A stretch of DNA of 64,000 nt from Hansfordia pulvinata (taxonomy: Eukaryota > Ascomycota > Sordariomycetes > Xylariales): NCBI GenBank assembly GCA_006538405.1, contig BJKQ01000013.1, positions 1,054,001-1,118,000 of the forward strand. The letters run 5' to 3'. Below, one piece after another: positions 48,386 through 61,400 of the stretch (positions are counted from its first letter, which is position 1; each line of letters starts with the position of its first letter). A program made the translations under genes and the position numbers. The notes under the pieces are model-generated. The model was not told where the DNA came from. It did not search any database and saw only the letters and a program-made list of their open reading frames with translations.

Positions 48386-51366
48386 CGAGAGAGAGAGATG
48401 AGCCTCGGCGGGCAGCATCGGCGTCTGCGTCTGCGTTGGCGTCTGCGTCGGCGTCGGCGATGCTCCATTCCTTCTAGAAGCCCGAGGCGATCCGTGGCCA
48501 GTGTCGATGTGGTTCCAACCCGCACGGCCGGTCATCTGCCCCCCTCTCCTCCCCATGACCCTCCGTGTTCTCCCCCTCCACACCCTCCCATTCCTGCGGC
48601 TGCTGCTTCTGTTGCTGTTGCCGTCAGACCAATGGGGTTTCATCTGTGCGCAATCGATTGGGAAGGGGTGGATTGGGGGAGGGAACAGGGCAAGGCAATG
48701 GGGCATCTCGCGCCATGACGTTGCGCTGTCAGTCTGTGTGGCTGCTCGTGAGACGAAAGAGGATAAAGCAGGTACTTAGGTATAGATGGTATTTCAAACA
48801 CGTTGAGCAACGTCAAGTGCACAGTCGCAACAGTGACGATGGTGGAACGGGGTACCTTACGAGTAGACCACTCGGTACCTGTGAATTATAAGCCTCGTGG
48901 CCGCGCGCCCGAGCAGGTGGTACGATCACCCGTAGGAAGAGGAGCCCGCCCATTGTTTTCATCTCCCAGCCGTCAATGGTCGCGATCCACTGCGGCTGCT
49001 GATGAAATCCTCGCACGCGTCCGAGTGCCTGGTAGGTAGTTAATTCTCTCCGTAGCACGAGTGTTAATAAGTGCGCGTGGGAGGTCGGGATCATGGGGCC
49101 AAGTCTCGCCCCGCCGCCTTCGTTCGCTCGTTTGTCTGTTCGTGGTCCGGGTACGAGTATTATTATTATTATTATCATTATTATTGCTTCAGGGATCAAG
49201 GACGGGAAAGAAAACGGGGAGGCATGGAACAGGAAGGCGACCTACGAGTGAGTACTCGTACGCACGCCCGGCAAACGGGGATCCCACATGTTCGTCGTCG
49301 CCCGAGAGTCAGCGGCGAGAGAGAGGCAACCTGACCTGACCGACCAGCATGGTTTCTCCCCTTTCCCTCTCATCAGGCCCTGTCGGTCCGCCCGCCTGGG
49401 GCTGCTCGCCCGGGAAGACCCCTCTACGAAATAATGCCTGCGAAATTATCTCCTTATATGCGGCCGGCACTATAGCCAGCGGCCACGCCCCCGTCCCTGC
49501 AGAAGGTTGTGTATTAGCATTCTTTAATATTGTGCCGCTGTTGGCGCGCCCTCCCGCAAGCAGATGATGTGAACAGGACGAATAACGCGAAAGAGAGAAA
49601 AGAAAAAAAAAAAAAACAGGAACAAGGAGGGCGGCGGGGGCGGCGGCATGGGGATCCACACGCGGGAAACGAAGATCGGTGACAGGCAGACGAACATTCC
49701 CGAAAACTTCCATGCGAGGCCCCAAGCACCCCCTTCCATTCTTCTTCTCTGCGCGCGTGCCCGTGTCCCCCTTCTTGTCCTTCTGCCCCTCCCGTGTCGC
49801 GAGGGGCCAAGGCCCAAACCTGTTGAAAGTACGAGATTTTAAAAAGAATAACAGGAGCCCTGCGCCGTTGCGGTCCAACCGCCCATGCACACACAAACAC
49901 GCACACACGCACACACGCACACGCATACACAGACGATTAAAAGAGACACCAAACGGCCCACGGCGCGCGGCGCGGACCGTGCTGCCCGCCCAGGGGGACA
50001 GATCGCGGGCTGCATGGTTGCTGCCGGGGCCCTGCCCGCCCAAGACTATTGTGACGTTAATGCAGGGCGCGAGATTGACAGGGCACGCCCGGCATAAAAA
50101 AAAAAAACAAGGTGCGACTTGGTCTCTGGGGCGGCGGCAAAGCCTTGCTGTTCCTTGTTTCCCATTTCTTGCCTGAGGATAGGTAATGAGGCTGGAAGGA
50201 CGACGGGGGCAGACGATTCCCGGCGGAGGCGGTGGCCCTAGTTATCGCATACCGCGAGGCTTTACGAGTACCGCAGGCCTTGCACGCAGATCCCGACCTT
50301 CCCTCGAGCTAACGAGGCCCATGTGGGAAGCCACGAGGCTAACGACGCGTGCGAGGCCACTGGCTTGACTTGGGGCTCTAGGTAACTAGTGCGCAAGCGC
50401 ATTGTAGAGAGGATCCATCCTGCCGCGTTGTGCTGGTGGTCATGGGCGTGGTACGAGTACTCGTCCACTACCTTATGATGGACAGGGTCGCGGATCGGGC
50501 TCGGCTTGCGGTAGGTCGTACGAGTAGACACTTGATCAGTGCAGATGCCATTTCTATACATTAGACGTTATGAACATAGTATGAGCCGTTGGATGATGAG
50601 GTCTTGTCCCCCCGCTTGATGAACCCCGTTCCCGCCCTGCGCGCCTCGGCGCGGAGGTTTCAACATAAGAAAGGAAAACAAACAATAAGTGACGCCGTGT
50701 AAATGCTCGGATGTGCCCGAATGCGCCGCCTGCCGTTTTGTGGAAACAAGAGCAACAAGAAGAAAAGAGGCAATGACAGCGTCGGTGTCCCTCATGGGAG
50801 GAGTCGACGTGAGCAAGTGAAAAAAGAAAAACCCCAAAAGCCCCACTAGATCTTCTCCCAAAGAACCGTTCATCCAGTACTCCCCTTTAGTGCCGAAAGC
50901 CATGCGCTGCACGTCCCTTCCGGCGGCGCCGAACCACGAGCTTGGCTCGTAGAAGGTCCTCGTGGAAGGGCCGGGAAAGTAACCAAAACAGAAAAAAAAA
51001 AAATAAACGAACGCGCAAGGATGGGCGTGTGGGAACCGCTCCAGGCGCAAAACAGCCCCGGAACCAGAAACCAGCACGTGCGCCATGACGAACACGGTCT
51101 TCGCCGCCGTCGCTGTCGTCGTCCTGCTCCGCCGTACCAATGGGTATCTCCCTCCAGCTGCTCTAACCCTTCATTTCCCAACTCTTACAATTCCGTATTC
51201 GTACACCACCTCGCAGCCTTTTCGTTCCATCTCGTCAAAGTGTAGTTGTAGTTGCAGCCGTAGTTGGCCTTGGTCGCGTCGAATATCGTTGGCTGAGAAT
51301 AATGATTTCAACAAAAAAAAAAAGTTGAATGTTCCCGAGCGAGAGACCCCGCCTCCGAGACAGGAT

Positions 51367-52416
51367 CTAGCGCAGAGGCGCCGTGCTGCCACCATCAAAG
51401 TTGTGGCATCCGCGCTCGTGCCGCTTCATGTTGCTGCGGACGCTGAAGGCCTTCTCGCACCCGGCGTGGGGGCACTTGAAAGGCTTCTCGCCCGTGTGAG
51501 AGTGACTGTGGATGCGCAGGGAGCTGGGCCGCGAGAAGGCCTTGTTGCACGTCTGGCAGATGTAGCGGTCCTGCGACTGCGGGAATGATGCCGCTGAGGA
51601 CGGCGATATGTAGTGGTGGTGCTGCCAAGGGCTGTTTGCTGGCGCCGGCGGCGGAGCTGGAACGGCGACGGGGAGCGGGGGAAAGACTGTTTATTGGGGT
51701 TAGCCAGCGGTCTCATAGTCAGAACGGTCGGCCGATCTCCAAAAAGGAAAAGAAAGAAAAGAGGCAAGCGAACATACCTGAGGAAGAGGTCGCTGCTGGT
51801 AGAGCATGCCCGACATGTGCGGCTGCTGCGGGGCGGAGGAGGGCGAAGGCATATACGTCGAGGCCATCGTGGGCTGGCTGGTGGCGTACGTCGGCGCGTA
51901 TGAGTGGTGGGGGCCATAGGCCTGGGAATGGGTTGAGCGAGAAGTCACTGGCCGCGAGGACGCGTGTCTGGGGTCCTCCGCCGGCGGCGTGGTCTCGTAG
52001 AAGTGACTCGAAGCCGAGACGGCCTGCGCTGGGTTGGCGGGCTTCATGGCTGGCGAGTGGTATCCGTCAAAGGATGCATCGGCGCTCATGGGAGGCGTGG
52101 GCGGCAGACCCAGCCTCGGGGCACTGCCATTGCTGCTGCTTGCATAGTGCGAAGAGTTGGGCCGCGTGGCTGGTCTTGATGTGCTGGCTGGATGCAAGTC
52201 AGTCAAGGTGCAAACGAACGCGAAAGCTCAAATCATACCTTGGGGTCGCTGCGTCTGCGGGAAGTGTTCTGTGGTGGGAGAGCGATCGGCCAGGCCGATC
52301 AAGTTGTGGATGGAAGGGAGCGAGCATCTCGGAGAGTCCTCCATGGGGGGCGACGGCGGTGCCTGAGGATATCCGTAGCGAGCTCCCAGGTGAACTGTTT
52401 GGGTTGAGACGGCCAT
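51367..52416 (-). CDS. C2H2 zinc-finger transcription factor (RfeC-like), frameshifted
   Basis: Exons are 52416-52239, 52187-51778 and 51686-51367. Introns of 51 nt (GTATGA, CTGAC branch, TCCAG) and 91 nt (GTATGT, GCTAAC, AACAG). The N terminus has Pro-rich PSPPMEDSP and PSIHNLIGLAD stretches. Exon 2 is Ser/Pro/Tyr-rich. Exon 3 has the conserved WQHHHYISP and PQSQDRYICQTC blocks, then two zinc fingers: C-x2-C-x12-H-x3-H and C-x4-C-x12-H-x3-C, so the second is C2HC. The C-terminal end after the fingers is short. Exon 2 ends in phase 0, but exon 3's conserved frame needs one more base. An extra C in the run 51681-51677 (minus sense) gives SFPPLPVAVP and a 302-aa protein. Without it, the fingers are lost. 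The RfeC name is from recalled similarity of the finger block; targets are unknown. Nuclear. Confidence 0.82.
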
Positions 52417-55400
52417 TCTACGACCGAAATGCCAACGGTCCCTGTATGCGACCAGGCTGGCGGGATCAGATATGTTGCTGGATCGGGATGGGTTGGTTTA
52501 GTTGTCAAGGTGAAGGACCTTCCACAAGTAGAAGGGTGGGAGATATGCCCGGGGAGACTGGGTCAGAGAGGTGTTGACGAAAGGCGTGAGCGAGGAAGAG
52601 AGCGAGGCAGGCGAGATATATAGTCGTTAGTCATCCAATGCCGGGCCGGTGTTGTTGTATAATGGAGCAGATATTGGGACGGGGTCTCGAGAGGTTATGC
52701 CGAGTATGGAAGTGTCCAGTTCCTGGGGCTTGCTTGCTTGCTTGGACGATCGAGCGGCGGAGAGGAGCAGCGGTGGAAGTGGGTGGGCAAGGGGGCCGCT
52801 TATGTAGTGTGTAGTGCGTGGAGAGTCAAGGCAGGCTGTAAGTGGATGGATGTGGATGGGAGACGACATGGAGGTGCCGAGATCAGATGCGGCAGCCATG
52901 TACGTACGATGCTACGGAGCACCGCACACCCACATCACGCATCCACTCACCCATCCATATCCACACGGCTGCTGCTGCTGCTGCTGCTGCTGCTTGCTCG
53001 CTCATCCGCCACTGGCTGCTGGTGCCGCCGCACGCACGCACGCACGCACGCACGCAACAAGGACAAACAAGCCCGGCCATAGTCCCCGTCCGCATCTCTA
53101 CCCGTCGCTACCCACGAGCCCGGAGGCCATCATAGCGTCGCCAGATGGGAGGCGGGATCCCTGCAACGCAGCTGTCACAAATTGTGTGTGGGCCAGCCGG
53201 CAGACCTGGGACGAAATCAACAACGGGCGCCCGGGATCGACAGTACCAGCATGGCATCCTGGGAAAGGGAGAGCTCCTCTGCTGCGTGGGACGCCGCGGG
53301 ACGCCGTGACCTGCCGCCGCGCCTCCGCCGCCGTCGCCGTCTCCGCCGCGTTGTATCGTCGTACCGGCCTCGTAGCGTCGACGACGGCGGCACACGCCAC
53401 CTGGGCCCAATAAGTACGGAGTACTCGCACCATGACCCATGCCCAAGCCCTTGGCCCATGCTCGACGCCCACACGCCCCATGCTTCATGCCCCATGCTCC
53501 TGCCCATGCCCATGCCCGCATCCATGCCCATGCTTGGGCCCCCGTGGAGTGCGAGCAAGACGATGAGAGCCCAGGGGTGGCTGCTGTGGTATGGCGCCCC
53601 ATCCATGTCTGTCTTTTCTTGTTCTGCTCTGGGCCGTCTCTTCTCGTCCTGACTCTGGTTGCGTATCTGTACGAGTACCCCGTACCACCACCATCCTTGC
53701 CGTAGCTGGGCCTGCACTCGTAAGGTATTATGGTGATGATGACGACGGCGATGATGGTGATGCCGCTTCTGCTGCTGCCACTGTCGATCCTACCCGGTTA
53801 CTCGTATCTCACATACACCTTCTCATGTACGAGTACATACCTCGTAGCAGGCAGGCCGAACCAACCCATGCCGCCCGCTGTCGTGCCACGCGTGAACAGC
53901 CCAGCCCCAGCCGGGCCCAGCTATACTGACTCCTCTTATTGCAGGTAATGACCTATCCCTGGGAGCCGCCGAACCCGTTCAGGCGACATGGGTCGGTTTC
54001 TCTCGGTCATTGCACTCTCGTCGCTCTGATGAGAAGGCTGTATTACGCCGTACTCGTACAGGTGCGGCCTGGGACGGTGGTGAGGTGCACGACTCGTGCT
54101 CTCGTGGCCCGCCTCCATCCGGGTTGCCAAGAGGCGGATCGTACGGGCCCCTTGTCGGGGGGGGGCTCGCACACGGCCGGAGATGGGCCATGATGGGCGC
54201 GATGGGCGTAACAGGGCACCGTCACGGTTGAGACACGTCGCAACCAGAGTGAGCGTGAGAGGGTGAGGAGGATGCCGTGAGAGAGAGAGAGAGTGTGTGT
54301 GTGTGTGAGTGCGCACGCGCAGCCGCACCTGCAGATCGGGTCCGGGAGGGTGGGCGGCGCCGGGGACGTTGTCGGGAGATATGTGGGTGAGATCGAGGGA
54401 TGCGCAGCAGCGAGGCGGAACCCTGCCCTGCCCTGCCCTGGGCGCTGGCAGAGTATTGCGAGTGGCCTGTACTCGAATCCGTACCGAGTGAGAGAGCTTG
54501 GCAGTGAAAGACAGATCGACCTGGTGAAGGTCCAACGACTCCTGGGTTCTCATCCAACCCAAGGTAAGGGAGTCAGGGCAGTGATGATTTCCACGGGAAG
54601 GTACGCCCGTTCAGTTCTTGACGTGCCTCCCAACCTCGGGCTGAGCACCTGCATCTCGAGGGCCAACGAGGCGGATACCGTGCTATCGTTACCGCACCTA
54701 CAGAGCCGCAGCCAGTCGAGGTACGGATACAGCGCTCAGGGCTGGGGCGAATTGGGCACTGCGTGTACTCGTACAGAGGTACGGCAGAACACAACCATCC
54801 ACTGCAGGGAGCGGTCGTCTCCACTCCAAGATTTGCGCACCGTTAGCACCTGCAGTGGATATCTGCAGGGGGCAGTAGGTAATCCCCCGGGAAAGCCTCC
54901 TACCAGCCAGGGGGCCAGGTACTCGTAGCCCAGGTGCATTGGAATGGATGTAGCCGTGGCTCTCTGAGGGTGCCCCCCTAGCCCCGCCCCAGCCCGTCGT
55001 TGAAGGGCAACGGGCACTCGCCGACAGGACCCGGGCGCCGGGGGGCGGTGCAGCCCCAGGGACCAATCGATTGTTGGCGGCCCCGTGCCTCTCGGGGGCC
55101 ACTGAACACCGCCCGGAGTCCATGCTGGTCTGTCCAAGGTAGATGGACATGGATCAGGATGCGGACCTGGGCACCCGCGCAGGTAGGGAGTCCCCCGGGC
55201 CTCATCACGGGTACCTACATCAGGAGGCATGGGACATCCATGAAATGGGGTGCGAGTACCCAGCCAGGGCCAAGGGCAGCGAATGATGCTTCAGGCGCTT
55301 CGGGCGTTCGTCCGGGCCAAGCTGACAACCTAACCTAACCTAACCCCTCTGCTGACCTTCACACAGCTCGCCCCTGGCTCGCCGCTTCACCACTATCATA

Positions 55401-58400
55401 CCGCTCGGCGACTCTCGTCGATTCACCACGGAGGAGCACGAGCACCCAGGAAAAGAACATGACGCGCCCAACGTCAGAGCGCCGCCTGAGCCGACCGTTG
55501 ACAGCCCCGCCCATCATTGCTCCTTTGGCGTTCTTAGTCTGTCCAGCCAAACGGCGTCTCGCTTCCGACTCTGCCAACCCTGTCCTCGTTACAACGTGGT
55601 TATATTGTGACGGCCCATGACGAGGAAGGACGGCCTTCCGTTGAACATCGCCGAGCATCGATTACGAGTCTAGGTACCCGATTCCCATGGCACCACACGT
55701 CCTGCGAGCAAGCCGTACCTACGGAGTACGTGTACTCATGTCTTTCAGGTACGAGTAGGTAAGCCTGGCAGCTGGGTTTCTTCGGTCATGCTTCTCAATA
55801 TTACAAGCATCCCCAGCCCTCGTGCTGGAAATGCTTTCCGAGAAGCCTGGACGCGCCTCGTCCTCCCGCGATTGGGCATCCTATTCCGGACTGCCTTCTC
55901 AAGATCCAATAATGCCATAGCACCTGTGGTCTGTGACCCAACACTTTGGTCCACCTCGCACGGCGAATGACAGAGTGCCCGTGTCAAAATCTGCATGCTT
56001 CAACCCGTTCCAGGCCAGTGCCTTCCGAGACAAGTCGTGGGTCGTCCATCTCTGTCACCCGTTGCCGCTGACGCTTCAACGGCTTCAACAGCCTTGCTCC
56101 CAGGGGTGGCCGCATGGCCCTCGACACTTCTGCAACAGCCGTCCCGGCCAATCCGTTCCAGGTGGACTGCCAATGGATTTCCCGGCTGGAAAGTAGTTTG
56201 GGCCCCTGAGCAGAGCATCGACGAGTACGCCCCTGATTGTACCGCGGTGGCTGCCCCCCTCCTACGAGAGTCGGGGCAAGGAAAGATGGCTCGCTCAGTT
56301 CATCTCGACGCGTACGCGCTCGTGAGCTTTGACTTGAATATCATGGAGGCCCCCAGGGTCTTGGGGTGCGTGGACAGTCCACCTGCAACGAGCATCCGTC
56401 TCTCCTCCATCTGGGTCACAAGGATCTGCCCGGGCTGCATTTCCCAATACTTCCCCGTCACTCGCATGGTATGCTTGCACATCGTCCGCAACGATACGGG
56501 GATCTCACTGTCCTGGCGTACAAGGGGGCCCGGTGGCGTATCGATGAGAATCCAGATCTGCAGCCCCGGCAGGGCCTTGACTGGAATTTCGTTGCACAGC
56601 TCCTTGTCCATAGGTGACCCCTCGCCCTGTCTACTAAGTGAGCTTCCTGTGTGATCCCGCATTTTAGAAGGGTTTATGTCCATATACCCATGGAGGATCG
56701 TGATATAACGTCGTATCTCTGGACGGGGAGCAAGATCATGCGTGCTGATCCGCCATTTGGCAGGATCACTTTTCTCGTGAGGTTGCACATGCTGTGAAGC
56801 TGTGATACCTGGCAATTCTGAGCCGAGCCAGTGGATTGAATTTCCCCAGTTCGTCCAAAATAAATCGTGACCAATGAGATCGTCTTTTGCCGGTAGAGCC
56901 CGACCTCGAGTTCCCTCTTATGTGCATGTCTATATGCCTGATGGGACGTGCAATACCTGCGTGATGCACTCACTGTTGAGGCGGCCCGGTTCATCACGCC
57001 CAGTGGAAGATCAGGTTTATGGTGCTTGCATCTGGCCTCCACTGGGCGTCGCTATCACCCCGGGGCGATCCAGGGGTTCCTTGAGCATCTCGAGGTACAA
57101 AATCGAATGGAACCGGCCTACTCGGTGCTGTTCAACCCAGCGGTACCAAGCACTCGTCAAGGCAGGGCCTTGACTGGCACAGTAGCCCAGATATGCCTGG
57201 CGCGCACGATCCAGCAGACCAGAACGAGGCTTTCCCCGCCCGATAGGAAGAGTCATCGACGGGATCCGGCACTGAAATGTAAAGAAAATAGGGCAGGCTC
57301 GCAATACGAGTAGGGTTAGGCGTGGTCGAGACACTCGTAATGCGCCTGCCAGTGTCCGTACGGGTACTCGGACGCACTCGTCCACGTAAGGTACCTGACC
57401 TACATACTGGTACGAGTATCATGCCCGCTCACGCCCAGCCCTGGCACACTGAGCGGAGCCACGAAGGAGGCGGGAAAACGCCGGCACTTGGTTGCCGGTC
57501 TCGACGTCGACCTCGTACAGCGTTGGTGTCGCAGGGGTGCTTCCGGATCGAGCGACAGTGAGTGCGCTATTCTTGGGGAAAGGCAGCATTTGGTATCCCT
57601 GCATAATGGATGGACGAGGTCTGGTACTTGGCAAGCAGCAAGCTATCTGTGGATATCCATGTATTGGCCGCACTGCCCTGTGAACTCGGGACGGCGAAGA
57701 TATTGCACAATGGAAATTGGACAATGGAGCCAGCAGGGTAGAGGGATGAACAGAGTGGAAGACGTCGAGTGAGTGCCCACCTCGAGTACTCGTACCTCCA
57801 GTCTGTTACAGCCCTGACTGAGCCCAGGTGGGCAAGGCGTTGGCACCGGCGGTCGCTCATCCGCCAGGCGACAGGAGCGCCTTACGTTCGTACCGGGTAC
57901 GCAAGTCCGAACCCCAGCCGCCCTTCTGAGCGGCGGCACGAGCTGGAAACGGCGCTGAGCAGAGGTGCCCGTCAGTGCTTCTACCTCGACGCGTGCTCTG
58001 ACGACGAGTACGAGTGGAGTTCCTAGTGCGCCGCGTGCGCGCTAGAAGCCCAGAGTCCGAGGCCTCGTGCCTCTCTCCGTACGGAGTACGAGCACAGTAA
58101 GGAACGCGAGTCCGCGCACGGGCGCTGGGTCGGAAGCGAGCCACGCTAGACGTGCACCAGAAGGCCCCTAGAATGATTCCAGCCGATTGACACTCAACGG
58201 CGCCCTCCGGCGTCAACCTGGAGACCTCCAGGGCTTTACGAGTACTCGCACGCCCTGCTCTGAATTGGATATGAGTACTCTCGTCCTGGGCTTTCAAGGC
58301 GCGGCACGGATGCCTCCGCGGGCTGTTGGCGTTTACTCGTACGATGGCCAGCCACTGATACTCGTGACTTGCGCCTGCCGTGTACGGGCAACGATGCAGA

Positions 58401-61400
58401 AGGTGCTGCACGTGGTGCCTACATGTACTCGTACGGACGGACCCAGTCCCGAACAGCATGAGGTGAGTGAGTCCTGCGTTCGAGAGGTACATGTACTCGT
58501 ACATGTAGTTTCACCCTGTTTTCCAGGGCAGCACTGGTGCGGGATTCTACTTGTCTTGAGCAGGTGGTCACGGTCCGGCCCATTGACCCCACGGTCCGGC
58601 GCCCAAACACCACATCAACGTCTGTCCACCAAAGCATGGCTCGCTCAACGGACGGCGGCGTTGGCGATTTCGGATAACACGATGCCATCACGTCCCTCGC
58701 CGCCGACCCTGTCCCTGAGGCGTCCGCCAATACGGCCCTGATCGGTCGATCTCGACCATACCGCCTCACTCGGCTCTGGGACGACTTTCACCCGCCTCGG
58801 CGCCTTTCTGCCCTCGGCGTTGCATCTACTTGTGCTCTGTCCTACCATCACTGCCTACCTAGTCAGCAGTTCGACATTGGAACCTTCCGCCCCGGTGGTT
58901 TGCCCCAAGCAACCCTGCGTCTGTGAGGGCTTGGCCTCCGGCGTGGCCCTCAGACCCTACGAGTACGTGACTCCCCTGCAGACACGATCTACCGAGTCGA
59001 AAAAGCCCAGCCCGTCTCTCTGCGCCCGCTAGCTGGCATCAATTCCAGGACCCCCATACGAGCAGCTCCCAGCACAGCAAAGCGGTGCCGTTGTACGAGT
59101 ACAGGCGCATGCTGCTGCATCTCCTAGACAGGAAGGCCTTGCTCAAGTCCTCTCTGAACACAGAACGAAGTGCTGCTCATCTCCCCGAGTGGGATCCAGT
59201 TCGCGAGGCTGCCCTCGCTCCCCAGCAAGCCGGGCACACACCAAGCCGGGGCATCCCTGCCACAAGGGCGTTTCTTTATTTCCCGCCTTACTTTTGCTTT
59301 TCCAATGCGCACGTCGGACCACAATCTCGTCGCCCTTCTGTGCTGAACACCGACAATCTACCATGTGCTTAGCCTGATCCTTGTTCGCACCTCTGGCCGC
59401 CTGCACGCCGCACCCCGGCCCATGGGATCTATCATATAATAGCCACTGCGTATAGCTGCTCAACACCGATCCGCGCACACTCGCCACCCATTCTGGCCGA
59501 TCCTCACTTCGACTCGGTCTCATTCTCGCCTGGGGTGCAGCACCAAGCAACAGGGGATCACGGATGCGCGTGCCTCTCCCTATTTCAGGGGATATGCTTT
59601 TGCCCTCTTCTGCACGAGAACCTCGAATATTTCGTCCTAAGAGTAAACGCCTCAAGCAGGATACAAGTACTCGTGCCTGTCAGAACGGGACGGCTTTCTC
59701 GGCGGGGCTTTCCACCTCCGGTTTGCAAGTGGGCCAACGGCCTCAGCCTTTTCTTCTGCAAAACATCTAAACTCAAGGCGCACCATTCCTCTCGACAACG
59801 ATCTTCGGGCAAGAAACCGGGCTAAGCAACGGCCGGTACGAGTACGGGCCCACGACGTTGTCATCCGAATACTCAGCTGCGGCTCTTGTTCTTAGGGCAC
59901 CGGCGCCCTGGAAGACTGTTTGCCAGTACAAGCAGCCATCACGAAAATCCCCCAGCCCCGACAGGGGCCCCGGGTAGCTTCCACGTGTTAGTGCTAGCGG
60001 AGGCAGATCCTCCAAAAACCCCTGTGCTGACGGGTTTGGCAAGGCACTGTCCTGCCTTACAGCGTTGACACTACGAGTACCGACGAGCCTATTCTGTCTT
60101 CATCCTGGCTACATTATTGTCTCTTTTGGGAAGCTCGTCTATTCAACCGCAGGCCCACCTGTCCAGAGCCATCCTGACGCTCCACATGCTCACGTGTTGA
60201 GCGTCGTATCCCCTGTGAGTAGCCCATCAGAACGGAGGACTGCTGGAGCCTGCCAGAGAGTACTCGTAGATCCAACGCCTAGCATGACCTTATTACGAGT
60301 ACTTACCCATTGGCAGCCAACGTGCCCGTTCCCCGGCACCATGATCTACGGTACCTTGTTGTAACTCCCGAGCCAGTAGTGCTCACACTTGTGCGGGTTG
60401 TTCGGATGGATGAAGCCGCTCGAGGCATCACTTGCCGAGTCAATTTCAGCACTGTGTGGTCTCTACTACCTTTTTCGCGGAAAGTGGGAGGTGCTTCCGC
60501 GACAAGATCCGAGACTGAGCTCGTCGAGTTCCACGTTGAGGACGCTTCAGTAAGTCTTGCACACGCTCACGGCCCGCTCCCCACAAGCTCTGATCAAGCC
60601 AGTACACTGTAGCGGTACCCTCTCTCTCCCGGGGAACTCTCCTATCAGTGGCTGATGCTCCGGAGCAGGAATATATGGCGCACAAGTCCTGTACTTACGG
60701 GTGCTTCGCAGCAACCCCTCGGCGCACGACCGGCTTGCCGTACTTGTACAGGGCTGAATGTGCCTGTGCATCCTGACAAGTCAACAATAGGTAGCCATTG
60801 ATTCCAGATTCGGCTTGCCTCGAACAGGGGTCCTCTCAGAACCTGGTCGAGAGTCCGGAGATATTGCTAAAATGGTAACAGCGTGCCATGGGAGTGGTTG
60901 ATCCAAGACTGTCGTCACATTTCCGAACCGCTGGCCAGATTATCCGGCGTAAGCCAAGTCGGCCCCAAGAATGACATATGCATACTCGTAACGACTCTAT
61001 GCGCCACCCTCGCATTCTAACCTGTCGATCCGTCGCATCTGGCAAATGATACATGCAAGCTGGGTGTTCTAACCGCTCTATCCTTCGTGAAAGCTCACTT
61101 GTTTCCGATGACCAACGAGTACGCCGGCGTGTCCAGGCTTGGCAAGCCCCAGGCGAGGAGGTGAATCCAGTTCCACGTCGAAGAGAAAGGACGATTGATG
61201 GGAATAACGTCAATGTCTCGTAAGGCCCGGCACAAAACGGCGGCAGGGATAGACCCCTGAACCTCACTACCCGGGCCTCGTGTACGGAGTAGCTACCGGC
61301 ATGTCTCTAGGGCCTCATCAGTTTCCCCAGTGTCGGGTTGCTCTCGTGAAGCCCTTGTAGTCTGCGTAGAGTCGGATGGCTCAGATGACCCCAGTATCAC

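Larger units (their letters stand above)
39753..51366. other. Gene-poor 11.6-kb region rich in microsatellites and TACGAGTA motifs
   Basis: No intact gene recognised. Contents: T21 at 40407-40427; a part around 40.7-41.9 kb that looks less GC-rich and may hold a decayed gene; (CA)n 42355-42398; G14 near 42600; a 74-codon coding-like fragment at 43081-43305; (TA)n(GA)n at 43596-43629; (CT)n 44053-44086; (GA)n near 44678-44700 and 45789-45821; GCCCT array 47252-47317; (TG)n 48352-48382; TTA run 49159-49185. Nine exact TACGAGTA/TACTCGTA copies lie between 43.6 and 49.3 kb. Confidence 0.55.

Noticed and set aside
51585..52577. 330-codon plus-strand frame
   Set aside because: Antisense of the C2H2 factor across its introns; no domain.
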